Source of the DNA: Apophysomyces variabilis
Lineage: Eukaryota; Mucoromycota; Mucoromycetes; Mucorales; Mucoraceae
NCBI GenBank assembly: GCA_002749535.1
Contig: MZZL01000125.1
Span: 1-64,000 of the forward strand
Length of the DNA stretch: 64,000 nt
Direction: 5' to 3'
Of the stretch, positions 32,628 through 45,304 are shown piece after piece. Under the pieces are notes generated by a model. The model was not told the DNA's origin, did no database searches, and saw nothing but the letters and a program-made list of their open reading frames with translations. Positions within the stretch are counted from its first letter, which is position 1. The number at the start of each line of letters is the position of its first letter. A program made the translations under genes and the position numbers.

Positions 32628-33729
32628 ATGTCCTTCTTTGACGCAGAAATTTCGAAGGCAGTGTGGAATGGAAAACTACCAATCAAAGTGATGCTGTGTC
32701 AGGACGAAATTGATACACAACGAACCTGGAAGTGGCAGGACCCCATCTACGTATGAGATGAAAATCCCTAAAACGCAGGAAATTCAACTTTGATCCTCCC
32801 TTATAGACAGAAATGTCTCGGTGTTCTTATCTACCACTCTTGGCACAGCAATTATCTTCAGTGCTGGACGCTACTGTTGAACCTGGAGATATTTGGTTTG
32901 ATTTCAGAGGCGAACCGCTGAGATGGTGAGTGACCTACAAATCGTTACTGAACCAGAGCCTCATTTAGATTCATGTAGGCATTACCCTATCGGTATTTTA
33001 TATGACTTGCACAATTTGGAGGATTCAAAGGTCAACTCCCCACTTCCTTGGAGTCTCACTGTTCATACACAGAATTTTCCAACAGAGAAGTTACTGCGCC
33101 GTCCGTCGATGGAGACAGTACAGGACATGTTTATGTCGATGATAAAAGAGGTACAGTACTCGGTGTTGCCAGAAATTGATTATAACAGCGATGAGTATGT
33201 GAAAGAAAAGGCAGATTTCTTGCGACATGGTACTACCAAGCGAGTGATGAACCTTTCCAAACGAGATCAAACGCAGCTTTGGGAGTCTGTAGCATCAGGT
33301 AGATTTTGGTTTTCGACGTGAAAAGATTGTCATCGATTGACTGGTCAAGTAGATAAATTTGATGAATACTGGAACGTGAACAAGCGACTTCTCGAAACAA
33401 CTGCTAGTCAACCTTTACGTAATATCCCTCTACGGTTGTATCTCCCAGAACAATGTCCAGTTATTCAGGAACTTGTACCTGCGGACGGTAAGTCTATAAC
33501 CTTTCAATATACGTAATTCTTAATAGAAATCGTGTCAGACCCTGCACGGTCATTGGGGGAGGTACTCTCTAAAATACTCCCGGATTTGTTTTCACCAACA
33601 TTAACCGAAAACATTGCTATACCCGTAATCCATGGTATTCCCTTGCCGTTGGATACGCCTATTATTTGGGCAGCAGAAAACTTATCGTTTGCTGATAATT
33701 TCCTACATATTGTTATAAGCAAAGCTTAA
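32628..33729 (+). CDS. ATG5: Autophagy protein Atg5
   Basis: Ubiquitin-fold protein conjugated to Atg12; the Atg12-Atg5/Atg16 complex promotes Atg8 lipidation at the phagophore. Five exons: 32628-32750, 32807-32925, 32979-33298, 33350-33487 and 33527-33729; 300 residues. Recognisable features: the start ISKAVWNGKLPIKVMLC, PGDIWFDFRGEPLRWHYPIG (highly conserved), and VKEKADFLRHG, where the acceptor lysine for Atg12 should lie (about residues 156-158). Also RLYLPEQCPVIQELVP and the C-terminal FADNFLHIVI. Intron phases all join. Length is close to animal Atg5 (275) and yeast Atg5 (294). Confidence 0.94.
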
Positions 33730-35059
33730 CTGTCGTAATTGATTTCTGTCACGGATTGGCAAGTGAAACGTTGACATATATAATACCGTATTTCTCAAAG
33801 ATAAAAATTTTTCAGCAGATGAAAATTAAAAAATTCGCAGGCCATCGAAATTCAACGTCGAAACGAATGAAATCCAATATCGCTCTTTTCCTTCTATCCA
33901 TCATTTTCAATCTACAGTACTTAGTAGATCGACATAGTCTCCCTGCTTCAGAAGACTACGCTCCATGAATAAGAACACCTCTCAAGTATAGAAATTTAAT
34001 GACTCCCCCTACACCATCTTTCACTAAAGAACAGATATGTTGTATTTGACATATCCGTATTATGTCACGTTCATAAACATTCAATCATTACCCTATTTTA
34101 CTTTAATAAAGCAATTACTATGATCTTATATAAACTTCTGGTATAATCTTACTGTCTTATGAATGGTGTGATAGATAATACGATGATTACGATCTTAGCA
34201 TTGACAGAGCGATCTGTCATCGTCCCTGAATTCTCTTATTCAGACTCAGCTAGATGACAGCTTCTTGACATGACATTAATAACTATCGAGCATCATCGAT
34301 CAGCATCAATCCGCCATGATTACTTAGAGCTTAGGCGCCCTCTGTTTAATAACACGTCTCACTAAGCATCCAGACGGTATAAATATTACTGTAATTCGTA
34401 CAGTTAAAAGTTTTTAAACACCGCATCAAAAATACAAAATCTATGAACAGGTTGAAAATCGCGATTTTTCCCCATTCAAGTAGTATAGCTCTATTGTGAC
34501 GCTTAAAACTACAGTTCAAACAATTATAACATGACAATTAATACGATTTATTAGCGTCAAGCTCAGTTTTCAACATGCGGCAAGTGAATTTGCTAGAAGC
34601 GACTTTAATTTATGGAAATAAAGTACACGCAACAAAATAAAACAAGATTAAAAGAAAGACGACGTAAAAGCTACTGTAGGGAAACGGGCTGCTCTTCCAC
34701 TTAATGAGACGGTGACCATGAAATGATCATATTCTTTTGCAGCTGTGAACGGCGGAATTTTTACGTTCTCGAAAAGCAATCATTCGACCTACAAGACACC
34801 TTCCTATAGCGTTCCAAACTGCAATAATTAACAGAATTTACAACTGTATCATCGAACTTTATATCATAGGCAAAGCAAATGGTTGCTGTGTTTGGTAAGC
34901 TCTGGATGCTTTAGAAGATGGGTTGCTCCAGATACTGTTCTTGTGACTTGGATATATGAGAAGCACAATGTCGGTCTTCAGCCCTTTCGCGAATCTCCGG
35001 GTGAGGTTTGGACAGCGCGCTCTTGTTCTCTTTTGTTAGTGCACCTCTTTTTTTTTACC
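33730..35059. other. AT-rich spacer between ATG5 and MED16
   Basis: No supported gene. Several short palindromic AT stretches occur near 34.2-34.3 kb. The last 180 bases are open in frame with MED16 upstream of its ATG, but this looks like a leader, since family similarity begins after ATG 35060. Confidence 0.4.
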
Positions 35060-38000
35060 ATGGTAGAAATAACGCCTACCAAACGTCGACGGATTGAATC
35101 TTCGCCTGAATCGATCGCTTGTTATCCACTATCGTTTGTGTTTTCCAGTTTAACTTATCGTCAGGCTCCCGATTGCTTGTCTACATCCTCGCAAAGTGTC
35201 GTCGTGACGGTCCCACCAAAGCCCAATCCACCAGCGATTGATACCATCACTGGGGATCTATATACTAATGATATGCGCAAATTTTTATTCCGCAAAACAC
35301 CTGTTCATTTGGCCGAACAGTACCACAAACAACATACCATCACGCATCTAAAATGGAATCATCGAGGGACTGCACTTCTTTCCGCGGACGAAACTGGCAA
35401 AATAGCCATTTGGAGTCTCGATGTAAGACCAAGTTATTCCTGTAACAATCGCAGATCATAGTTGTAAACTTGGGTCCTACTTTAGGGGTCATTCGATAGT
35501 TGGAGTTTGACCTTCGAAGTGGATCTACAACAGCCGCTGGCTGCGTTACTATGGCTTAATGCTGATCGATTTGTAAGATCGTCTCTTTTTTTAAGTGGAT
35601 CGGTTGCTTAAATATCAGATGACTGACGAGAAAAGTATACTAGTAGTATGCTGCGCATGATACAACAACATTTGAGCGTCAGAAAGTTCTAGGCCCTAGG
35701 AATCCTTATGGTTACATGGCGTTTGTAGCCATTACGGTTCATGGAGAAATTAATGTGCAATATCAACGGAATGGTCCGATTTTTTCTTTTGTACGAACAA
35801 CATTACCCAAGTCCGCACGAGATACTAGTCGAGCTGATGTGGGCTGCTTCGGTATGGCACTGGCAGGATTAGACGATTGGGGAAGGATTTCGCACGCTGC
35901 CGCAACGTTTGGTGAAGGTAAACGAGAAATAGGCTATTTAAGAGCATGTTTTGAGATAGAGCTAACCAGAAGGTACGAATGATCTGTAGATGGAAATATA
36001 TACCTTGCAACACATTACGCTTCAACGCAAGCCAAATCGATTCATTTATCCAGAATTACTATACGATTCCCGGTCAAATCATCACAGTGTGGTAAATATA
36101 CGCCTTTATTGTCTTCAAAAACGTGTTTTCTCATCAAATCCAAAAATTAGCTGTGTTTTGTCAAAGCGTAGTAGACGTAAACCTATCAAACAGGTTACCG
36201 TCTCCAGATTTCGATCCTGCCAGTATCATCACGCAGTTGCTGTTGGTAGAAAAGAAGGGGGTTATTCAGCTTATTGTGGGATTCGGCGTGTCGAAAGGTA
36301 TGTCGGACATGAGCAACGTTTTTTAATTTACGCTTCTGTTAGATTCAAGTTACGCTAGTTTCGTCGGAAGGTGGGTGCTGCAAGAAGTTTCCCGGGAGGT
36401 GCCTATCAAAGGCATAACAGAGGAGTATATCCGCGATCATAAATGGGTAAGGTTATACGATCTGAAGAGGCAAACGTGAAGGAGGTTTGTTCCATACTGA
36501 AGCGACCAAACTTTTCAAAAAATTAGGCTTTAAAGTACCGCTCTGGATTCTCTATATCAAATCGATTCATCACTTCATTAACATGCGCACGTAATGGAGA
36601 GGCTTTGGCAGTAGGGCTTTCGGATGGTAGTATACATATGCAGTATAGAGAAAGGTAACAGATGAAAAGGACTCGATGTTAGATATGCTAATTTGGGCGT
36701 TTGTAATGTAGTGGGGATCCTTTCAGGCTTTGGAAAGGTCGCATGCTGGAAGGATCTATTTCTCCAGACTTTTGGCAGGCTACAGAGCCACGAGTAATCA
36801 AGGATGGACAAGCAGGTAAACGGGAAAGCAAGGGAAGCATGTATTTAATGATGGCTGATAACGGGCAAAAGATCCTGTGGCTGGCCTTACATTCTCTCCG
36901 AATGAAACACACATCGTGTATATACATTCCTCCAGTCACTTTGGGACAATTCGTGTAACTGACAATGAGCCGACGCAAGGTATACCACATTAAGATATTG
37001 TTGGTATAGACTTCTGACGACATCTTGATAAGACACATTTAAGATCCTTCAGCGATTCTTCAAACTTGGGTTATTAAATAATATAGATTCATTGGATATC
37101 ATATCAGAGCTAGTTCGTTTCGGTCGAACTCCAGAATACAAAGGTGAGTTACACGGTGAAATGACCAGGATAATTAAGGCGTTATCTGCATTTTAGAGGT
37201 GCCGGAACAAGTCCTAAATGCAGCTCTGGCGGCGTACGAGATATATTGTGGACAAGGTGACGCCAATTTACTCCAAGCGAAACCAGATGTGCACCAAATA
37301 CAAGCATCACCAGATGATTGGAATTTAGCTCAGTTAGGTCAGGCATATGGATTGGCTCTGGGGACATACAAGTGTGTATCTTCATTAAACTGTCGCCATG
37401 TCTTTCTAACGGCTAAAAACAGAAGACTACCCAACAAACGTATACAATATATTAATCTTACTAAAGCGATCCAACTGCCGGTCATACTGGAATGTTTCCT
37501 CGGGAGCTGTACGTCGGACTATTCGTATATCGCAGAAGTGTTAGGTAAAGACTGTAACTTCATAGCAGTCAAGGTGTACTTAAGTTATCCCAACTTTATA
37601 GAGTCAAAAACTTTGGATATAAAGCAGAATTTGGAGTTTGAACCAGGTAATATATTGATATGAGAGATGATAATCAATTACTCATTCATGTCTGGGGAAA
37701 ACAGACAGTTTATGGTCATTGGTATCTTTAACCAGATGGGTACTGGATTTGGTGAGATGGATATTAAGGGAATGGAACATGCTTTTTAACTGCAAGCGAG
37801 CGAAAAATTCAAGTAAGAGGAAGAAGAGGAGGAATTCATGTGCTTTAAATCTCATTACTTTTACAGAATACGCGGACATTTCGGGTCGGCCGGTCCATGC
37901 TGTGCTGCTGGTGCATAAGCCATCCCGGTTAGCACTGCAGAAGATCCTGATCATGATCCATCAATTTGTTCAGTTTATCTCTTCGTCTTCTTATGAGCTT

Positions 38001-38552
38001 GTTCATCTCCCCGAATCACGGCCACTGTTGGTGCGTTGTGCGTTGACTCTCTTACAAAATGAGCCTGTGGCACTTGAGGACGTCTTAGCCTTTCTTTTTG
38101 CCCTGGATGAGTTGGCTAAAACCATGGATATTGGTAAGCTATCAAAAATAGCGATAAAGAAATCATTTACTGAATGCGAGCTAGCCGACCAATGGTCACT
38201 GCTTCTCTCATCGAAGTTACCACAAAATATAATTACACCAGCTCAGGCGATTAGTGCAAAACACAAGGATAAGTGTGCGCAACCAGCAATTTATCTGGAA
38301 CAACAGAAAGAACAAGTGGTGGATGTGATCTGCAAGCGTCGGATACAGTCGAATCAAAAAGTACGATGCTGTGTTAGGTAAGCAAAACAGAATGAATTGC
38401 GGGATAGGTATCTGATGAATCAAAACGTGGGATGGTTATGCAGATGCTGTCAGCCATCACTTCCTATCCCAGACATGTCGGATCCTGGAACATTTGCTTC
38501 ATGGTATCGCAGCATTGGACGGCGATGTATTTGCGGTGGTCTATTTACGTAA
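35060..38552 (+). CDS. MED16: Mediator tail subunit Med16 (Sin4)
   Basis: Mediator tail component linking activators to RNA polymerase II. Seventeen exons: 35060-35422, 35486-35572, 35647-35917, 35990-36091, 36151-36297, 36343-36446, 36527-36654, 36727-36815, 36872-36979, 37033-37143, 37197-37371, 37423-37544, 37602-37646, 37705-37812, 37867-38133, 38185-38377 and 38444-38552; 842 residues. The N-terminal half is WD40-like (ITHLKWNHRGTALLSADETG; GLTFSPNETHIVYIHSSS). The C-terminal half is helical (TRWVLDLVRWILREW, RPVHAVLLVHKPSR) and ends in a cysteine-rich zinc-ribbon-like tail (RCCVRCCQPS ... RRCICGG) typical of Med16. The intron 38134-38184 is 51 nt and in frame, so retention would add 17 residues without a stop. 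Confidence 0.88.
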
Positions 38553-38690
38553 ATAAAGGCGTAAAATGGGAATATGAGCGTGCAAATCATAGCGAGAAAG
38601 AAGAAGGACAAAGAGAAGGAGAGGAAAACAATGGGGGGAACAAAGTGTTTTGATATGCGGATGAAAGAAAAGAGAAAGTGTTCTCAGGTA

Positions 38691-40121
38691 TCATTTTTCT
38701 TGGCTTGATGTGATGGATTCTTCACACACTGTTGATTCAAGCTCGGATTCGTTGGTAATTTGGCCTGTAGCCGGGTCGACGAGCGAGACTTCGCAGATAG
38801 GCGCGGCATGGAGTTGCATCCATGAAAAGGGCAGAAGTCGGTATTGTAGAATGCCTCGTATAGTGAGCTTATACGGATATCGGATCATTAACGACCTTTC
38901 TGGAAAAGTTCAATGGGATGGACATGGGATCTTTTGGGTAACTCTTTTTTTTTCTTGCAATGTTTATACTTTACCATCTTTCGTTCCCACTGCGATCATC
39001 TGATGTTGCTCCGGGTTGCTTGATTTGGATCTGACTGACACCAACACTAAGCGTTGGATAGAGTAACCCTGCGGACTTGAAAAGTAAAGGTTCTTCGAGT
39101 TGATAGACTGTACCAAGAAACTCTAAGTTGAACCAGACAGCAAATGAGAAAAAAAGGGGCCAAGGAAACATTGGTGGTCAAACGAAAAACATTTACCTAA
39201 TTTATTTAATGTTGACATGTTCTGGGTTGGGACATATTGGCTGGAAGCAAAGACGCTGATTGTGGTTTGCGACATTTGAACTGACCACCAGTGAGTATTT
39301 CTACAAAAATACAATAAAGCGTGTAAGAAAATTTGCAAACGTCAAAAATCGCACACTAAGTAATGAAGTCTTATATCTGTATATTTACTTCGCTTGAACG
39401 TGGAGGTCAAAAATCAACTGCTTCTCAGTCCCCAATACATTGCTGATTTTCAGGGCTCGGATCGTTTCCAACGGCTCCGTTGCACACAGAGTCAGGCGGT
39501 AGCTGTCGAGAAAGAAAACGAGAAGAAGCAACAAAACCCACACGGAAATACGCCACCAAAAAGAGCTATTCTTGGGCTGCATACACACGCCAAAGGCTAA
39601 TCTTTGTTTGGAATACACTAATGGAGTCGTCTCTTCGTCTTCGTCATGAGGGTTACCGTACCAACAGTCCTGAAGACGTTTGGATCGTCTCGCTGGTCTC
39701 AAGGCATAAGGTGGAGGAAGGTATTTTCTGTCCGTTCGGTAGATAAACCCTTCATTTACTAATAAAAAGTCAAGCGTTTCTTGTTTCAATATTTTCTCTC
39801 TCTCATCCTACGAAATAGAAAAATACCGTTTATAGCCGCAGCATCTAAAACAGCATCGCTTAAATTCTGTGCGAATATTTCGGTCGGTGATATCTCATAT
39901 CGTCGTTGTCTTTTTCTTTGACGTTGAGGTGAGGATTTAGTTTCACTAGAAGAAGAAGACGATGGTGAAGGAAGGTCGGTTTGGAGATGGCGTGCAAACG
40001 TAGGTGGTGGATCAAATACAGTTGTTTCTATGGTTAGATGTTGTTCTGAAGGCTTTCTTTTCATGCAGCGAAAGGGCATTAATCCTGTCTGACGGTCACT
40101 AGTCGCCCTCTGATTTGTCAT
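38691..40121 (-). CDS. Vac7-like single-span membrane protein
   Basis: Resembles the C-terminal half of fungal Vac7, the vacuolar activator of the PI3P 5-kinase Fab1; function is inferred from this similarity. Five exons: 40121-39852, 39807-39389, 39300-39197, 39122-38975 and 38895-38691; 381 residues. A basic Ser-rich N terminus (SPSSSSSSETKSSPQRQRKR) precedes one membrane segment (WWRISVWVLLLLLVFFLDSY) and a luminal domain (EKQLIFDLHVQAKNTHWWSV, SVFASSQYVPTQ). The first intron (44 nt, weak GTTTTA donor) and the last acceptor (second AG, preserving a Trp codon) are the least certain joins. It is about a third of the length of yeast Vac7. Confidence 0.7.
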
Positions 40122-40228
40122 AACTTCAAAGTAACAAAGAAGAAAAACAAAAGAGAAAAGAGAAAAAGATACATATAAAAAAAAGGAAAACGGGAAAAGC
40201 CAGCTTTATTTTAGTGTGACACTTCAAT

Positions 40229-41124
40229 TTAGGCATTGAGACGGATGGTTTCTTGGTCCTTGTACAAGGTTCTTTCGCCAGTCTCAAGAACCAAGTGATC
40301 GATTTCGTCCACCTCCAAAAACAGAACAACAAAGTTCTCATACGCACGTTCTAGCAAAGCCTGGTGTTCCGGATCGTCGTTCACAAACCAACCCTTATCA
40401 TCGGTCGTATGGATGGCTAATTTGGAGACTCGTTCCGTCGTGGTATCCAAGGCCTCACCAGATTTTGGCCAGCTGAACGTTGCACGGAGCTCATCTCCCA
40501 GTGCGTGCCACTGACGAAGTCGCTCCGCTTCCCAATCAAACTCTTCCTCCGCTTCCTCTTCTTTCGTCTTCTTATGTCGGTGAAGACGAGACTTAATCCG
40601 CTTTAAAAATGACTTGCTTGCCTGACTCAGTTTTTCCGCCAAATTCTCCTCGTCCTCACCGTCTGTCACTTTCTTGGCCTGGGCTTTAGGTGCGATATGG
40701 CGGTCTAACGATGGCTCAGGTCCGATCCCATGGCCATATGGAAAAAGACGACCACGAAGACGAAACTGCTCTTTTGTACCACACATAAACCTTTTTTTTG
40801 GGGGGGGGTTCTCTTGTCACTCAACGCTTGTTTCCTTGTCTCTTTTTCTTACCAGTTAATCTCGACGTTGGGGTTATTCAACAGCTGTTCCATTTTGCCA
40901 GACCGTTTATCACAAGTGATCGTCAATAGATCGCTTTCCCAGCCTGTCTCTTCTTCGTGGCTTTCACCAGCAAAGCCGCGCAGCACTACTGTCCGGTTAG
41001 CCGGCGTGTTATCGGCGCGCACGGTTGATAAAGAAGCATAGGTTGCTGTTGGGCCTTGCAAGGCAATATTAGCCTTCAGCTGGTTAAGAATGAGTGTTTT
41101 CCAAGCAGGCGAAAGAGAAACCAT
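40229..41124 (-). CDS. Pyridoxamine 5'-phosphate oxidase-like FMN-binding protein (Alr4036 type)
   Basis: Split-barrel flavin-binding protein related to PNPOx; a true vitamin B6 role is not established for this subfamily. Two exons: 41124-40853 and 40790-40229; 277 residues. The N-terminal domain has SPAWKTLILNQLKANIALQG, YASLSTVRADNTPANRTVVL, SDLLTITCDKRSGKMEQLL and VEINWFMCGTKEQFRLRGRL, the strands that bind FMN phosphate. A lysine/acid-rich insert (LHRHKKTKEEEAEEEFDWEA) precedes the C-terminal FVVLFLEVDEIDHLVL dimer segment. The acceptor of the single intron follows an A-rich run. Confidence 0.85.
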
Positions 41125-43538
41125 GGTGATCCAAAGGAAGAGAGAGAGCGCGAGAGAGGAAGGGAAGAAGCAAACTGACGGCAGAAGCAACTTCTTTTCC
41201 GTCATCCCGTTTATATACAATTTGTTCCACCATCGGGGTTTTGTAGGTTGTAGTCTACAAGTAGTACAAAATCACCTCCATAGGCTTTACCTATGACAAT
41301 ATAGCGGCTAGCGTTAACAGTTCTACGCAGGATAACTCGAAACGCTAGCTTACTCTGATCGTTCCATGGATAGTATTTTCTTCGTTTTGAAGACGATATT
41401 TTCGTCCCTCGTTATTCAGTTAATAAGATAATCGATTAGTAACGCATCCTATTTCCCTTAGGTACAACACATATGGAAATGCTATAAGACAACTTGTATG
41501 CATTGTAGCTATATGTAGTTATGACAGGTCGGATATACGAGGGGTTAAGGAAACACAGTATTGAAAGGATTCATCCGTTAGTCTTACTTTAAACAGCAAG
41601 ACGTTCTTCTTCGTGGGGGTCGTTTTACCTTTTCATAAAGGAAGGCAAAATCGCATTTTATGGTGTGCTTCAACTGAGTACAGATACTCCAGTCTGGCAA
41701 TGAGTCACATTTGCTAAGAAGTTTGTAGCAAAAGTGTTTCAGATACATCGACGTGAATTGGAAACAGACCACAGTGTAAATCGAACTTTAGTCTAAAATG
41801 GTGTGTGTGAAGATATTACTACGTAGTACTTTAAGAAGAATATCCTAATGAAGATACGTCTTGTATAGTTACATGAGCTGCCCGACTGATCAACGATTTT
41901 TGCCGGGCGCAAGCGAGCTTTGATAGATCGGATAAATAATTTTGATACTACAACGCGAAACGTCCTCTTTAACATGTCATATACTTTGGCCTCAACACTT
42001 CATAGTGAGAAGATTTATTCTATACGAGACGTACGTACATTCATCAAGCATGCGAACATACAGGGAAGGCATTGTTCTCATTCAGGCCCCTACAGGAAGT
42101 AACATGGTAGGCAATTTCCATCTAAATCAATATTCAGCAATGCCGCATAAAATATATTGGGGCTATCTCTAAGATATCTTTTTCCTTGATATGTAGCCTA
42201 GTAAAACGGCAATATATAGGAAGGATCTTCTTGGCTAACCCATTACTCGGCGAAAATGGAAACTCTCGTAGCACGATAAAAATTCACAACATTCACTTCC
42301 AGCCATTCAGACCCACCTATTTAACCGAGCATAAAATAGTATATTCGACGGTGGGGGTAAAACAAGTATGATTAGGGCTAATACTACAAATCCCTTTTTG
42401 ACAGAATTTCCCGAACAGGATGTCTGATGGCCATAAAATGAACAATAAAGATGTTGGGGGCAGTGATGACTGGTGTTGGCTTTGTTGCACAATACCTACT
42501 GTCTTGGCTTGTTCCCAAACGGCTTTCCAAACAACGAAAGGCGGAAAGTACATGGTTTTTTAATGTATTTCAAGCTCAAAGCTCAGCGGTTGTTGAAATG
42601 AATGGGATACTCATCCCGTCGAGGAAATTAACCAACTTTAAAAAATAATTGAGACTAAAGGTTAGAACCTTTCTGTTATCACTCTACCACAAAGAATAAA
42701 TCAACGGCTTTTTTCAGAGGGCTCTATCCCAACATTAACAAGAAATGGTATGTACCGATGATGCTGACGTGGCCATTGTTCAGCGGTTGTGCAACATTTC
42801 TGCTCACTAAGCTTTTTCCAAGAACGGGTACTCCACCAGAAAGTAAACTGCTTGTCGAAGTGAGCAGAATAAGAAGGAAGATAGATCTGCCAAAGTCCGT
42901 CCCGTTTCCTCGGTTGATAAGTAGAACCCTGAAAGTGTGAGATGCAACTGTAAACTGTCCAAAGCAAAAAGATAAGGTATATGCAACCTTACATCATGCT
43001 TTAAAATGATAGCTGCATACAGATTTTTTTTGTAACATGAGCCTGCAAAAGCTTCGATCATTTCTTTGGCTTTGTCCCCATGTGTTATTGAATTTTATCA
43101 CAGCGCCGGTGTAACGATCTCTTCGTGTAACATACACTAAACAAAACCTTTTTTGTCCCTGCGTTGCAATACATGATTGGACACCTTGGTTTCATTGATC
43201 GATCGTCCGCTTCAACATTTTCGATCGAGAGAACCCTTAGCTACCTTCTCAACAATCTTGTGTTTTCCACCAAATTTTTATTTAATTATTCATACTTTTA
43301 CAGATACTAAGATAATAACAGGAACTTTTTTCATTTTGAGAAGAGATACTAATTTGAACTAAAGTAATTTTTTTAAGGAGACTTCCTTTTCTACATGAAT
43401 AAAGAAGTGCGAAGAAGTATGTACAATTTTTTAAGAAAGGGAGTAAATCATTTGCTTTCGATGCAAGAGAGGAAAAGGGAAAGAGGGAGGGTCATTGATG
43501 AAGGTGTTTCTTCTATACAGTCGTTTTCTTTTTTTTTT
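41125..43538. other. Long spacer, no gene supported
   Basis: 2.4 kb without a supported gene. Short frames on both strands near 42.4-42.95 kb resemble each other weakly (GGCTTTGTTGCACAATACCT region versus 42.76-42.85 kb), perhaps an old local duplication. The last 200 bases are the pyrimidine-rich 3' region of the zinc-finger gene. Confidence 0.35.
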
Positions 43539-44684
43539 CTAAAAGAGGGATGGCATCAATGCCTCTTGAACGGTAGGAGAGGAATTGTCTTGAAAAAGGG
43601 AAGTGCCAAATGTGGCCAGAGTGTGGTTAAGGGCAGCCATGTGAGAATGTTCAATATGGTATTTCAAACCGTTCAAATTCTTGTAACGCTTGCCACAGTC
43701 ACCGATGGTACATTGGTAGGGCTTGGAGGCAATGGTCTCACTTTCATCTGAGACAAGGTTACAATGGCCATGCTGATTATGGTATTTCAAACCATTGGGG
43801 TTCTTGTAGGCCTTGTCGCAACCGGCCACGGGGCACTTGTAGGGCTTGTCAGCGTTGGTGTTGGTGTTGGTCGAGGCAAGTAAAGCCCCAGCCTGGGCAA
43901 GGAAATCTTCATCCGTGAGAATCCCAGCGGTGCTTGTTGCCAAAGGAGAAGCCAAGGCATCACCATTGTTTGGTCCGCTGTTCGCGGAGGTGGTCGTAGC
44001 AGCAGCAGCGGCCAGCGCCAATTTCTTGACTGCAGACTGAGTAAGAAGGTCCAAAGCACTGGGAGTACCAGCCATCTGATTGTAGGATCGTTTCTTGCCA
44101 ATCGAGATAGACTTCTTAAGAGTAGGCTTTTCTTCTTCCGTTTCTTCTTCTTCTTCTTCGTCTTCCTCGGGAAGACTATCACCGGACAACAATGGAGTAA
44201 CAGGAGTAGTGGTTCCAGCATTGTAGAGATCAGAAAGATAAGCAGCAGCCTTCTTCTTGAGGGCACTAATGTTTGCCTCGGGCGTCATCATTGGGCTGCC
44301 GGGGGCAGAAGAGGAGGGAGAGGAAGGGGAGGAGGACCAGTATCCACCATCAGACTCATCATAGAAGCTGCCATCATCATCTTCAAAGCGAACGTGGCAT
44401 TCTTCATAATGTTGCAACAGATCGTGGAGATCTTGGAGTACTAGGCCGCAACAGGCAAAATCACGACAAAAAGAGGCTTCCAATTCGCGGGATTCGAAGG
44501 CGCCCTTGACATCTGTCTGAGGCTGACAAAGTTGAAAATCGTAAGGACTATAAGAAAACCAGTCAGCGAACGCTTCAATAACGCAACAAGGGTGTTTTCT
44601 AACTTACTCAAAGCTAATATCTTGCTTTGGCACGGTGATAGTGCTCATACGACGAAGAGGGTTGTATTCAATGGGAACTGGCAT
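43539..44684 (-). CDS. Sfp1-like C2H2 zinc-finger transcription factor
   Basis: Predicted nuclear regulator related to yeast Sfp1, which controls ribosomal-protein and ribosome-biogenesis genes; targets here are inferred. Two exons: 44684-44608 and 44547-43539; 361 residues. An N-terminal C2H2-like motif is CCGLVLQDLHDLLQHYEECH. A low-complexity Ser/Glu/Ala-rich middle (EEDEEEEEETEEE; LALAAAAATTTSANSG) follows, then two C-terminal fingers of the Sfp1 type: YKCPVAGCDKAYKNPNGLKY and YQCTIGDCGKRYKNLNGLKY, each ending HxxxxH. The first intron splits codon 26. Length is shorter than yeast Sfp1 (683). Confidence 0.85.
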
Positions 44685-45304
44685 GGTGATATGAATTCAA
44701 TAAGTTTTTGTTGGACTTGATGCTGAATGAGTTGTTGAAACAGAAATGAAGCGATGATGATGATATGCAAGAATAAGGAGGCTTGTTGAGATGATGAAGA
44801 AATAAGAAAAAAAAAAGGGTATGAATAGCGAAGAAGGAAAAAGAGACGAGGAAGTAGAACAGCAAGGGACGAGGTCAAAGATGGGTCAATTTATACGATT
44901 GCCTTCATTTCCTTGGTGACACCGTGTAACAGCTAGCTGGGCCGGACTCTTAAACCCTAGAAACCCAAAACTTTTGTGTTGCCGCTTTGTGTCCGAACTA
45001 TCCTTTTTGCGGCTGACTCTCTTCCTTTTCTCTATTTCCGACATCGTAGTTGAAAATAGACGGATATCAAAAACACTAACAAACATAACTATACCACTGA
45101 GAGTGTACCACGTTAAACAGAAAATGAAGGCGGAGACAAAATAGACTTTTCTATGATGTTATGATTTTTTAAATCGCCTTGACAATAGGCAGTTTAGCTA
45201 TCTGTTTCATCCGCTAAACTCCGCATTTCTTGAGAGTTTATTGGATATGTTTTTCGTTTACCATCGGATATATTGAAACAGTAATTAAATAGGTCTTGGT
45301 CTTT
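44685..45304. other. Promoter side of the zinc-finger gene and 3' region of MAK21
   Basis: Pyrimidine/purine runs at 44.7-44.85 kb are compatible with a long 5' leader. The rest is AT-rich. No gene is supported. Confidence 0.4.
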
